Source: Planctomycetota bacterium (lineage in GTDB: Bacteria > Planctomycetota > Phycisphaerae > UBA1845 > UTPLA1). From it: a DNA stretch of 64,000 nt. Shown here one piece after another: positions 8,761-17,495 of this stretch; the stretch's first letter is position 1, and each line of letters opens with the position of its first letter. The stretch lies in NCBI GenBank assembly GCA_016712275.1, contig JADJRI010000006.1, positions 124,001 through 188,000 on the forward strand. The letters run 5' to 3'. The notes under the pieces are model-generated. The model did no database searches, was not told the origin of the DNA, and was given only the letters and a program-made list of their open reading frames with translations. The position numbers and the translations under genes were made by a program.

Positions 8761-9859
8761 TTACCTCACAGGCGGCTTTTTTATTGAGATATTGAGTGAA
8801 ATGGGCCTAGTGCCATGATCAGTGCGTAATTCGGCGGAATCGGGGCGGGAAAAGGCACTCAAATCGGATTCAACGGGAATGGTCACTTCCAGCCACGAAC
8901 AATCCGTCAAGGTTCGTACCCTGGGGTTTTCAAGACGGGCCGGCAGAATGATCACGTCGCCTTTGCCGAATGCCAAGACGCCGCTGGGTCCGAAAAGCAA
9001 CTCGCCCTTTCCTTCGGTCATGATCCAGCAGACCATTTCGGCATAGGGAATTTCTTGTTCGAGTTCACCGATGAATCGAACCTTCTCTATGACAAAGCTG
9101 GGGCACGCGACCAGCCGGGAGACGGTGGTAAAAAGATTGGTCACGTGCGATCGTTTTTCATATTGTTGAAAATCGACTACGGATTGGATGTTGGCCAGTC
9201 CATCCTCCACGTGAAGGCCGGCATCGGAGTCGGGACGCGTTCGATCCCAGTCATACAGCCGATAGGTTACATCGGACGGCGTTTGAATTTCCGCCACCAC
9301 GGTGCCGGCGCCGAGCGCGTGTGGTGTTCCACTGGGTAGAAAGTACGTCTGTCCGGCTTTGACCGGAATCTTGGTAAGAAAGTCGAGTATGGCGGCTGGC
9401 CGCGAGCGCACGGCGATTTGCAGCTCTTCGATGTTGGACCCGGGAAGAAGGCCTCGATAAATGAATGCGCCGGGGCTGCTTCAATAATATGCCACGCTTC
9501 GTGCTTGACTTGTGCAAGACGACTCGGGGTAATGCGGCCAATTCGATCGGATGCACTTGAATGCTCAGATTCTCAACCGCATCGAGGAATTTAATCAGCA
9601 GGGGAAATCGACCATCGTTTAATTTTACACCGCCGATCAGCCCTTCGCCCCATTCATCAACGAGGGCATGAAGAGTCATTCCCTTGGCAGGCCCGCGCGC
9701 GACGACGGATTGGCCGTTCTCCAGATCGGCGCACTCCCACGATTCGCCGATGGCGCCGCTTTCCGGCAGCGATTTTGAAAAAATGCGGGCCAGATTGCGT
9801 CCGCCCCAGACTTTGGGGCGAAAAATCGGCTCGAACACCAGCGGGCAAATCTCGGACAT
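8761..9859 (-). CDS. manA: Mannose-6-phosphate isomerase, type I (two frameshifts)
   Basis: This cupin enzyme interconverts mannose-6-phosphate and fructose-6-phosphate. The N-terminal piece begins FEPIFRPKVWGGRNL and contains the zinc-site strand LSIQVHP. After one lost base near 9549 the reading continues DRIGRITPSRLAQVKHEAWH (a zinc ligand region), and after a second lost base in the G run at 9471-9474 it continues PGAFIYRGLLPG and then FLPSGTPHALGAGTVVAEIQ. The repaired length of about 366 residues is normal for bacterial class I ManA. It diverges from arfB with 20 nt between starts. It supplies sugar precursors for polysaccharide. The two indels are most likely sequence errors. Confidence 0.85.
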
Positions 9860-9879
9860 TCGGGTATTCTAATGTCACC

Positions 9880-10302
9880 ATGCAGATCAATCAGCATGTG
9901 AATATTGAGGATAATGAATTCTCATTCACCTTCACGACCAGTCCCGGTCCGGGTGGCCAGAATGTGAACAAGGTGGCGACCTGCGCCACGTTGAAATTCA
10001 ATGTGCGCGAAAGCGGATCGCTGACGGTATTTCAAAAAAATCGAATCGCGGCCGCGCTGGCCAATCGCATCGATCGAAACGGCATTCTTCGAATTACGAG
10101 CTCCCGCTATCGTTCGCAATCCGCCAATAAGCAGGATGCCATCGAGCGATTGGCAGCCCTGCTTTGCGCGGCGTTGAAGCCTCGTGCTGTTCGGCGTCCA
10201 ACCAAGCCAACAAAGGGCTCTCGCGAGCGTCGCCTGGAAGCCAAGCGGCAAAACAGCAGTCGAAAATCCGCCCGGCGCCCGCCCCCGCGACACGATGACT
10301 AA
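9880..10302 (+). CDS. arfB: Alternative ribosome-rescue factor, ArfB/YaeJ type
   Basis: The 140-residue protein has the class-I release-factor motif SPGPGGQNVNK, whose GGQ hydrolyses peptidyl-tRNA on stalled ribosomes. It lacks the codon-recognition domain of RF1/RF2 and ends in a basic tail (SRERRLEAKRQNSSRKSARR) that in ArfB inserts into the empty mRNA channel. The start is the ATG at 9880, giving the standard N-terminus; the longer open frame upstream overlaps manA and lacks similarity. PrfH is an alternative, but PrfH is longer. Confidence 0.85.
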   Translation: MQINQHVNIEDNEFSFTFTTSPGPGGQNVNKVATCATLKFNVRESGSLTVFQKNRIAAALANRIDRNGILRITSSRYRSQSANKQDAIERLAALLCAALKPRAVRRPTKPTKGSRERRLEAKRQNSSRKSARRPPPRHDD

Positions 10303-10699
10303 TCCGTTTGCCTTTAGTAGGCTGTAAAGCTTTGTCATTGTTGAGCTTGCAATTTCATTCCGCGTGCATGATTTAAGCGGTCTGAGGTGAAAACCAGGAC
10401 AGGTAAGAAAATCCCTGAAGCTAAGCAGGCTAAAATCTATCCAATGGAATTCCCAAGAGGGGGCGGATAAGATGCGTTGCTCGCCAACGTCCGCGAAAGG
10501 GGCCGATTCCTTACTGAATGCGAATCAGCGAGGAACTTGGTCGATTCATTAAAGGTTGCGTATTACATAGTTTATGACAACGGGTTTGCACGAATCGACC
10601 GGCCGAATTTTTTGGAATTCCGGAATCCAGTGAGTCTTTGAAACGTAGAAATTGGCGCACCGGCGCTATCGATTCCCCGGCACGATATTTGAGCACCGA
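10303..10699. other. Intergenic region without a recognisable gene
   Basis: The 397-nt stretch between arfB and the esterase gene has no credible open frame on either strand. A T-rich stretch and short G runs occur, but I could not fit a tRNA, a riboswitch or a clean terminator. It presumably holds the promoter of the esterase gene. Confidence 0.5.
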
Positions 10700-12276
10700 A
10701 TGAAGCACTTTCGATACCCGATCATTGCAGTATTCGCCATCCTTAGCCTGGCCCATTCGAGCGGCTGCGCGGTGCCCCAGCCGCGGGGCGAGGGCATGTA
10801 CAAACGGGTGGTTGAGCCGCGCACGAATGCGGTATATCACCTTTACCTGCCGGTCGACTATGTCAAGAACAATGGTCGCCATCCGCTGTACCCGCGCGTT
10901 CAGCGCTGGCCGTTGGTCATGACATTTCATGGCATGAAGCCGTACGACAATGCCATACCCCAGGAAAAAGAGTGGGAAAAGCAGGCGGATATCTACGGTT
11001 ATGTGGTGTGCGCGCCGGAACTCGAAACGTCCGACTCGTTTATGGAGTACCCGCTGACCAGAGAGCACAACTATGTGCTGAGAGACCGTGAACATGTGCT
11101 GGCGGCCATGGATCATGTGTTTGAGACCACGCTGGCCGATCCGGGCGCCGTTCTGTCGACCAGTTGGTCCTGCGGCGGCTATCTGGCTCATTATTTTGTG
11201 AATCGATTTCCCGAACGATTCAGTTGCGTCGCCACGCGCTTGTCGAATTTTTCGGACAAACTGCTCGTTGAAGACACCGTTCCGCGTTATCGCGACAAGA
11301 TTCCTATTGCGGTGTTCATTGGCGATGGCGACCTGCCGAAATGCAAGTCTGAATCCGAGGAAGCGGTGGCATGGTACATGGCCCGGAATTTCAGAATTGT
11401 CCGCGGCAAAATGATCGATTCGATGGGCCATCGACGAATTCCGCAGACGGCCGCCGCCTTCTTTGCCGAGCAAATCGGCCTCACGCCGCTGAATCCGATT
11501 CAAGCCGCGGAGACGGTGTCTCTGGTGCGCATGACGGAGTATTACCCGCCGCCCGAGTTGATCGCGAAAATGACACCGCCGGGCGTTAGTTCCCCACGCT
11601 CGCCTCCGCCAATCGTGCCACAACGCCGCCCGTGTCCGGCGGCAACAGAAATGTGACGCGCGGCGCGCCGCTTTCTTATGCCAATACAACAGCCGGCCGG
11701 AATTATCCGTTCGATCGCGCGCCGGCTTCTGATGGTCGTTCGAGCACGGCAAGTCCAAACCGTGGCGCTGCCGATGGCGCCCGCGGCAACTGGCTTGAGC
11801 CGGTCGGCAGTCCCAACTCCGGCAATCGCAACACGTCTCCCACCGATCCGAAATCGGCGCAGTCCGGTCGAACCGGCAACGCGCGGCCCGCTTCCACGGT
11901 CGAAAGCGCCACACCGCGAACCGCTTCCAATGACGGGAAAGGCGCAACGACTCGCTCCGATCCGGTTGCCGCGAATCGAACCCCGCCACGCCGCACTGCC
12001 ATTCGCGTCAAAGGGCCGGCCGTCGGCTCCGCACCGTATTATCTGTCCTATGCCGTCGATTTGCCGCCCAGCCTGACCCAAGGCGCGGACTTTCTATGGA
12101 AGGACAACGATGTCTGGATGGGTGATGAATCGAGCGGCGTCAAGATTCTCGAAACGCCGGGCGTTCATCGAATCACGGTCTTGCTGGTGACGAAGGACAA
12201 CGTCGAATATCGCGGCATGACCACCGTGCAGGTGTTGGACCGTAGCGCTTCCGCCTCCAGCGGCGCTCTGCCTTGA
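10700..12276 (+). CDS. Secreted esterase/hydrolase lipoprotein with C-terminal PKD-like domain (frameshift)
   Basis: The N-terminus is a lipoprotein signal with lipobox AHSSGC. An alpha/beta hydrolase of the polyhydroxybutyrate-depolymerase/LpqC type follows: WPLVMTFHGMKPYD for the oxyanion region, LSTSWSCGGYLAHYF at the nucleophile elbow (Ser in the SWSCGG turn) and DSMGHRRIP with the probable catalytic His. After about 300 residues the frame changes (2 to 1) between 11590 and 11632; the second part is a Ser/Pro/Asn-rich linker and then a beta-sandwich-like domain (PYYLSYAVDLPPS...GVHRITVLLVTKDNVEYRGMTTVQVLD) resembling PKD repeats. The gene at 33008-34082 has the same two-domain plan. Repaired length is about 525 residues. 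The substrate is unknown. Confidence 0.65.
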
Positions 12277-12417
12277 TTTCAAAGCCGCCATCTCTGATCG
12301 ATTCGCACATCCGCTTCGCCAGTGGACGCATTCACCATTCTCGGTAAAACTGGTCAATGGCCTGCGCGAAACGGCGCGCCGAACGAGGGGACACACCAAC
12401 GCGAACGAGGATGATTC

Positions 12418-12774
12418 ATGAGCGAAGCACCGGCACCACAGGACAATTCGATTACATTTGACGATTTCGCCAAAATAGACCTGCGCGTGGCGCGTGTGCT
12501 GGAGGCCGGGCCGCATCCGGATGCGGACAAGCTGCTGGTGCTCAAAGTCGATGTCGGTGACGAGCAGCGGCAGATCGTGGCCGGGATCAAAGGGTATTAT
12601 CAGCCGGAAGATCTCGTCGGCAAATCGATCGTGATCGTGAAGAACCTGAAGCCGAGGAAAATGCGCGGCGAAGAGAGCCAGGGGATGCTGCTGGCCGCTT
12701 CGACCGAGGATCGGTCGCAGGTTATTCTGGTGACGCCGATGGCGGATATTCCGCCGGGCGCGAAGGTAAGCTGA
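12418..12774 (+). CDS. Stand-alone tRNA-binding domain protein (MetG C-terminal/CsaA type)
   Basis: The 118-residue OB-fold protein reads FDDFAKIDLRVARVLEAGPHPDADKLLVLKVDVG, then RQIVAGI, VGKSIVIVKNLKPRKMRGEESQGML. These are the hallmarks of the Trbp111/EMAP-II tRNA-binding domain found at the C-terminus of dimeric methionyl-tRNA synthetase. As a separate protein it may act in trans with a short MetRS or like CsaA as a chaperone. The next gene (aroA) is 93 nt downstream on the same strand. Confidence 0.85.
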   Translation: MSEAPAPQDNSITFDDFAKIDLRVARVLEAGPHPDADKLLVLKVDVGDEQRQIVAGIKGYYQPEDLVGKSIVIVKNLKPRKMRGEESQGMLLAASTEDRSQVILVTPMADIPPGAKVS

Positions 12775-12867
12775 CCGCAAACGACAAACGATGAACGGCA
12801 AACAGCGAAACATGTTCTCCCGCATGGCATCCATTCGATATTCGCACATTGCCGGTCTTATTTCACC

Positions 12868-14163
12868 ATGAAAACCAGTCCGAACGACATCATGCTGAGG
12901 CCCGCGCAGGGGCCGGTGGATCGGACGATTTGTCTGCCGGGCAGCAAAAGCCTGACCAACCGCGCGCTCTTGATTTCAGCCATGGCCGACGGCGTTTCCA
13001 CGCTGGACGGCGTTTTGCTGGCCGACGACACGCGGTGCATGATGACGGCGCTCGGGGAGCTTGGCATTCACGTCGAAATTGACGAGGAGCGCCGCCGGGC
13101 GATGGTGCCGGGGTGCGGCGGGCAGATTCCGATCGGCGATGCCGACATTTACTGCGGCAACGCGGGCACGGTCATGCGGTTTCTGGCGGCGGTGTGCTGC
13201 GCGGCTTACGGCGACTACCGCCTGAGCGGCACGCAGCGCATGCACGAGCGGCCCATTGGTGACATGGTATCGGCACTTAGAGAGCTGGGCGCGCAAATCG
13301 GTTATCTCGATCGCGAGGGCTTCCCGCCGCTGGGCATTCGTGCCGGCGGGCTGCACGGCGGACAGACCACCATCGACGCGAACATTTCAAGCCAGTTTGT
13401 TTCGGGGCTGCTGATGGCCGCGCCGCTGGCGATGAACGACGTAATGATCGAGATTCGCGGGGAATTGGCGAGCGAGCCATATGTGGCGATGACGCTGGCG
13501 GTGATGGAATCGTTCGGCGTCGAGAGCGTGGAGGACGGCTTGCGCAAGTTCATCGTTCCGGCACCGCAGGCATATCGGGCGGCCACATACGAGATCGAGC
13601 CGGATGCGTCGGCCGCGTCCTACTTTTTTGCGGCGGCGGCGGTGACGGGCGGGCGGGTGATGGTGGACGGGCTGGGCCTTGAGTGCCGGCAGGGCGACAT
13701 CGGCTTTGTCGATCTGCTGGAGCGGATGGGCTGCCGGGTCGAGCAGGGGCCGCGGCATACGACGGTGTGGGGTCCGAAGGGCGGAAAGCTCTGCGGCCTC
13801 GACGCGGACCTGAATCGGATGCCGGATGTCGTGCCGACGCTGGCGGTGCTGGCGGCTTTTGCGGATGGGCCGCCGCGCATCCGCAATGTGCCAAATTTGC
13901 GGCACAAGGAGAGCGATCGTCTGGACGCGCTGGCGACGGAACTGGGCAAGATGGGCGTGCAGACCGAGGTGCATGCCGACGGGATTTCCATCCTGCCGAA
14001 GGAGCCGCCCGTTGCCGCGGCGATTGCGACATATGAAGACCATCGCATGGCGATGAGTTTTTCGGGTGCGGGATTGCGACTCGACGGCATGGTGATTCGC
14101 GATGCGGACTGCGTGAGCAAGACATTTCCGGAGTTTTTTGAACTGTGGGCCGAGTTGACCTAA
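12868..14163 (+). CDS. aroA: 3-phosphoshikimate 1-carboxyvinyltransferase (EPSP synthase)
   Basis: The enzyme joins shikimate-3-phosphate and PEP in aromatic amino acid synthesis. It has 431 residues, the usual length. Active-site motifs are intact: LPGSKSLTNRAL (Lys27), GNAGTVMRFLAA near residue 95, RMHERPIGDM near 124, NISSQFVSGLLMAAPLA, RHKESDRLDAL near 345 and YEDHRMAMSFS near 388. The ATG at 12868 gives the standard N-terminus. The downstream gene overlaps its 3' end by 19 nt. Confidence 0.93.
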   Translation: MKTSPNDIMLRPAQGPVDRTICLPGSKSLTNRALLISAMADGVSTLDGVLLADDTRCMMTALGELGIHVEIDEERRRAMVPGCGGQIPIGDADIYCGNAGTVMRFLAAVCCAAYGDYRLSGTQRMHERPIGDMVSALRELGAQIGYLDREGFPPLGIRAGGLHGGQTTIDANISSQFVSGLLMAAPLAMNDVMIEIRGELASEPYVAMTLAVMESFGVESVEDGLRKFIVPAPQAYRAATYEIEPDASAASYFFAAAAVTGGRVMVDGLGLECRQGDIGFVDLLERMGCRVEQGPRHTTVWGPKGGKLCGLDADLNRMPDVVPTLAVLAAFADGPPRIRNVPNLRHKESDRLDALATELGKMGVQTEVHADGISILPKEPPVAAAIATYEDHRMAMSFSGAGLRLDGMVIRDADCVSKTFPEFFELWAELT

Positions 14164-14672
14164 CAACTGACATTCTGCAACGAATCGCGGAAGACGTTGC
14201 GCGCAGGGATTTGGGGATGGCGAAGCGGCGGCTGGCCTCATCGTTGGGTTCGCGGGGTTATAACGCAGAAAAGTTGGGTAGGTTGGGGCGGGTTTGCCTT
14301 GATATGCACGATCCGTATGAGGCCGGTCGGCATTGGCTGCTTTCGATCGAGACCGGGCCTGAGGTCGATGCGGCCATCGAAATATTTCTCGATCGCAACG
14401 GGCGAAAGCCGGAACAAATTGCTTCGCAGGTGATGTGGAAGATGCGGCTGGAGCGGATCGAGGGGTATCCGGAGGTGGTGCGCATATGGCTGGCGGAGTT
14501 GGGATTGGGCGGGTGTATTGTTCGCCCTTTTCGGGCGCGGCAATCGCTAGCCGCCGGGAGCACGGGCGTCATCGGTAAGTTATCGTTGGCTTCCGTCTTG
14601 ATTATTGGTTCCGTAAGCCTTGTTCTCGGTGGAATCACGATTTTGAAGTATTTGTATTCGATGATTCGCTAG
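14145..14672 (+). CDS. Hypothetical protein, DUF6584-like, one C-terminal TM helix
   Basis: The first 110 residues are helical and TPR-like (RRDLGMAKRRLASSL...KLGRLGRVCLDMHDPYEAGRHWLLS), resembling DUF6584 proteins, and the last 30 form one membrane helix (LASVLIIGSVSLVLGGITIL). It starts at GTG 14145, or TTG 14154, overlapping aroA and so probably translated with it. Function is unknown; the enzyme neighbour gives no hint. Confidence 0.6.
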   Translation: MGRVDLTTDILQRIAEDVARRDLGMAKRRLASSLGSRGYNAEKLGRLGRVCLDMHDPYEAGRHWLLSIETGPEVDAAIEIFLDRNGRKPEQIASQVMWKMRLERIEGYPEVVRIWLAELGLGGCIVRPFRARQSLAAGSTGVIGKLSLASVLIIGSVSLVLGGITILKYLYSMIR

Positions 14673-14860
14673 GCTTGCTATGACCGAGTCGATTTTCGGA
14701 TCGCAGTGGCAAGACCTCGTGTGAAAATCTCGTCAGTGGAAAGACATCCACATACTGTTTGGTGGTAGGCCACTACGTACAGGGGACATTCGCCTTTGTT
14801 GACGAATGTCCCCTGCAAAAATCACAATTCTATTGAGATGCCGAATTACTGAGGTCAGTG

Positions 14861-16479
14861 TCACCGGCTTGCTCGCTGTCTCCACATCTTTCGCTTTCGG
14901 GCCGAAATTCGTGAGCCGATCAGGCTCAATCCGAGAAATGCCGGGGCCAATGCGGGAGTAAATGCGCCGCAAATGGGGTTGGCATTGTCCACAACCGGGC
15001 CGGGGTTGGTGTTGTCGTTCGAGTTGTCATTTGTGTTGCCGTCGTCGGTATCCGGGTCGTTGTTCGTGTTGTCATTCGTGTTGTCCGTATCATCATCGTC
15101 CGTTCGGGGGGGGATCGGCGTGGGGCGTCACTGGCGTTGCCGTAGCGGCCCATGTCGGCTCGGCCGTTGTTGTTGGGTTCGTTAGCGAAAGGAGAAGCGG
15201 GATCGCCCGCGTCGATACAGGGGGAGTTTGCGGCGAGGTGAAAGTCGTCGGCCGACGGCTTCACAAAGCGCGGGTCGGCCGTGATGTTGCCGGTTCCGCC
15301 GATGGCTTCCTGCGATGCCGTGTAGGTGACATTGAGCGTTGCGTTGCCATCGGTGGCGAAGTCGTCGCCGCCATTGTTCCAGAAGATACTGTTGGTGACA
15401 GTGACGACGGACCTGTCTTCGACCTGAAGGCCGTTGCCGCGGGTCGAGTTTTCGCAGACGTTGTTGGCGATGGTGTAGTGGTCAATGGTCACGTTCGATC
15501 CGCCGGTGGCTCCGCCGTCGACCGCGATGGCCGAGACCGCTTCGCAGCCCGCCTTGGAGACGTTGCGATAGATTAACTCGTGATGGATGTTTGCAGTCGC
15601 GCCTTCGTCGATGAATTCGCCGGCGCCGTAGGCCGCGGCAAAGTTTTCATAAACCACGTTAAACGAAATCTCGGCAGAGTTGCCTGAGTTGAAGAAAATT
15701 AAACCGCCGCCCCAGCCATAGCCGAGTTCGCGCCCGACTTCGTTGCCGCGAATGACGTTCTGCGTGATGACGGCATCCTCGACGCCGATGTACATGCCGC
15801 CGCCGTGATCGCCGACGGACACGTTGTCTTCGACTGTGTTGCCCTGGATCAGGAGGTTCTTGCCCCCGACGGCGGCGATGCCGGAGCCACGGCCGGCGAA
15901 ATTGCCGCGAATCGTGTTGTTGAGAATGGTGGCGTTCGGCGCGTTGGAAACGTAAATGCCGCCGCCATAGTTGGTTTCAGATGGGGGGTCCATCTTGCGG
16001 ATGTCATTTTCCACAATGATGTTGTTGGAAATAGTGGGAGAGCCTTCGCGGCTGTAGATGCCGCCGCCGTGGGTGCTGTAGGGGAGGTCTTCGGTGCTGC
16101 CGGTGCCGCCGGTGATGGTGAAGCCGTCGATGGTGGAGTCGGACTCGATGATGTTGATGACAGAGTTTCCGCCGGGGCTGGAGAGTGTGGTGGTGTTTTG
16201 GGTGATGTCGCGGGACCAATCGGCGGCGAAACCGCCTTCGAGGACGAGGGCTTTGGTTTGAATTCGGAGATTTTGCTGATATGTGCCGGCGGCGACGAGG
16301 ATTTTGTCGCCGGTTTTGGCGGCGTCGATGGCGGCCTGGACGGTGCGATAGGGGCTTGTTTGAGTGCCTAGTTCGGTGCCGGCACCGGCGGCGTTGACGT
16401 AAATATCCGCGGCGCGGGCAGTTGCGGCGGCCATCAGCATTAGGACGCACGAGAGTGCTCGGAAAGAGTGACGTTTCAT
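14861..16479 (-). CDS. Secreted right-handed beta-helix protein with hidden C-terminal anchor (frameshift)
   Basis: A signal peptide (ends near ARAAD) leads into a NosD/PbH1-type parallel beta-helix: repeated turns such as STIDGFTITGG, SPTISNNIIVEN, NATILNNTIRGN, NLLIQGNTVEDN, DAVITQNVIRGN and NVTIDHYTIANN, closing with the frequent planctomycete ending NSPCIDAGDP...GRADMGRYG. Past the G run at about 15107-15114 the provided frame turns into low-complexity Thr/Arg. One frame over it becomes an Asp/Asn/Thr-rich linker, then NPICGAF and a hydrophobic segment (PALAPAFLGLSLIG) ending in basic residues ISARKRK, with TGA at 14861. That tail looks like a C-terminal sorting or membrane anchor. Substrate binding or adhesion is likely; enzyme activity is not shown. 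Confidence 0.75.
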
Positions 16480-16704
16480 GGGTATCTCCTTTGACGATCA
16501 GCCTTGTGTGCGATCAGAGGCGTTCGCAGGTTGAATAGCGTGATTGGGCGTGACTGTGCCCGCGGAAAGAGTTGGTTTTTTATGATTGTGGGAATTGGGA
16601 CTATGGGGTTGCATTCGGTGCTTGTGTGGAGCTAACCGACAATGAAGAGGCAAACTGTTGTTGCGGCTTGATTTCGGAAGGCTCGCAATATGGGAAACAT
16701 TATG

Positions 16705-17004
16705 TTAACCAATGCGTTCGCTCCAATAGCCCGGTCTCCGTCTACCATGAGCTACTGCAACAACCTCAATACAATCGTTGCTTAATTCGCGGTAAACCAC
16801 CAAGAACGGATAACGATTTAATTGTCGCTTCCGCAGTCCTGGCCTGAACTCGGTTCCTATCAGAGGCTCGTTGGAAATCGATTGCACGATTCGGTCCAAC
16901 TCGGTCATGAAGGCGTTTGCCGCATGAATGCTTCGCTCCAAATACCACAAAAAGGCAGAACGTGATTCTTCGATTGCGGCTGGATGTAGCTCGATTTGCC
17001 TCAC
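16705..17004 (-). CDS. ParE/RelE-type toxin
   Basis: The 99-residue protein (VRQIELHPAAIEESRSAFLWYLERS...FMTELDRIVQSI...IGTEFRPGLRKRQLNRYPFLVVYRE...IEVVAVAHGRRRPGYW) follows the RelE/ParE fold from end to end, including the HGRRRPGYW tail. The GTG at 17004 overlaps the antitoxin stop by 4 nt (GTGA), which argues for this start over the longer frame from 17049. ParE members poison gyrase and RelE members cut mRNA; sequence alone leans to ParE. Confidence 0.85.
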   Translation of the reverse strand: MRQIELHPAAIEESRSAFLWYLERSIHAANAFMTELDRIVQSISNEPLIGTEFRPGLRKRQLNRYPFLVVYRELSNDCIEVVAVAHGRRRPGYWSERIG

Positions 17005-17237
17005 GGCTGCGTGTCCGGCGCGATGATGCGAGCACGTGCTTCCGGCCAAGGCACTGTTTTCACTTTACCGGTATCCAATTCGTTCAGGCGTTTCGTGATT
17101 TCTTGGTCCCAGAGTGGGCCAATGTTGACCTCGACTGAATCATCAAGACTGTCGAACAATTGCGCAGCCAAATCGGCTCGCTCGTTTGGGTCGAGCTGAA
17201 GGGCGGCTTCGAGCAGCTTGGACGCGTTATGGCTCAT
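17001..17237 (-). CDS. Addiction-module antitoxin (Unstab_antitox family)
   Basis: The 78-residue protein (LLEAALQLDPNERADLAAQLFDSLDD...LWDQEITKRLNELDTGKVKTVPWPEARARI) matches the TIGR02574/PF09720 putative addiction-module component, the common partner of ParE-like toxins. It precedes the toxin and overlaps it by 4 nt. It would neutralise the toxin and repress the pair. Confidence 0.85.
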   Translation of the reverse strand: MSHNASKLLEAALQLDPNERADLAAQLFDSLDDSVEVNIGPLWDQEITKRLNELDTGKVKTVPWPEARARIIAPDTQP

Positions 17238-17396
17238 TAGAGTTCCTTTCGGTCAATGCACCTATTGTAGCAAAAGATCGGCAGAAATATCATACTTCCG
17301 CCTTTTACTACCTCTCATAACCGTTTATCATATACGGAATTAACGCTGTTTCGCCTTGGCAGGCAAAATCGGCCGATGAGTATGGGATACGTTTGT

Positions 17397-17420
17397 ACAC
17401 AGCCGAAACGGCTGTGCCAC
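17397..17420. repeat. Dispersed CACAGCCG palindrome, copy A
   Basis: ACACAGCCG-AAA-CGGCTGTG followed by CCAC, 76 nt before smc. It is one of five related palindromes in the window (others at 24139, 25348, 25383 and 41303). Confidence 0.6.
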
Positions 17421-17495
17421 ATGAATTGGGGGCGGCGGACGGCATGGAGGCCGATCCAGGACTTTTTTCAGGTGCATGGAGGCACGCAACTTCAC

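Noticed and set aside
10303..10699. Possible riboswitch or small RNA before the esterase gene
   Set aside because: No known riboswitch core or stable consensus could be fitted by eye.
14962..16371. Plus-strand frames opposite the beta-helix gene
   Set aside because: They are Gly/Val-rich shadows of the repeat-coding strand.
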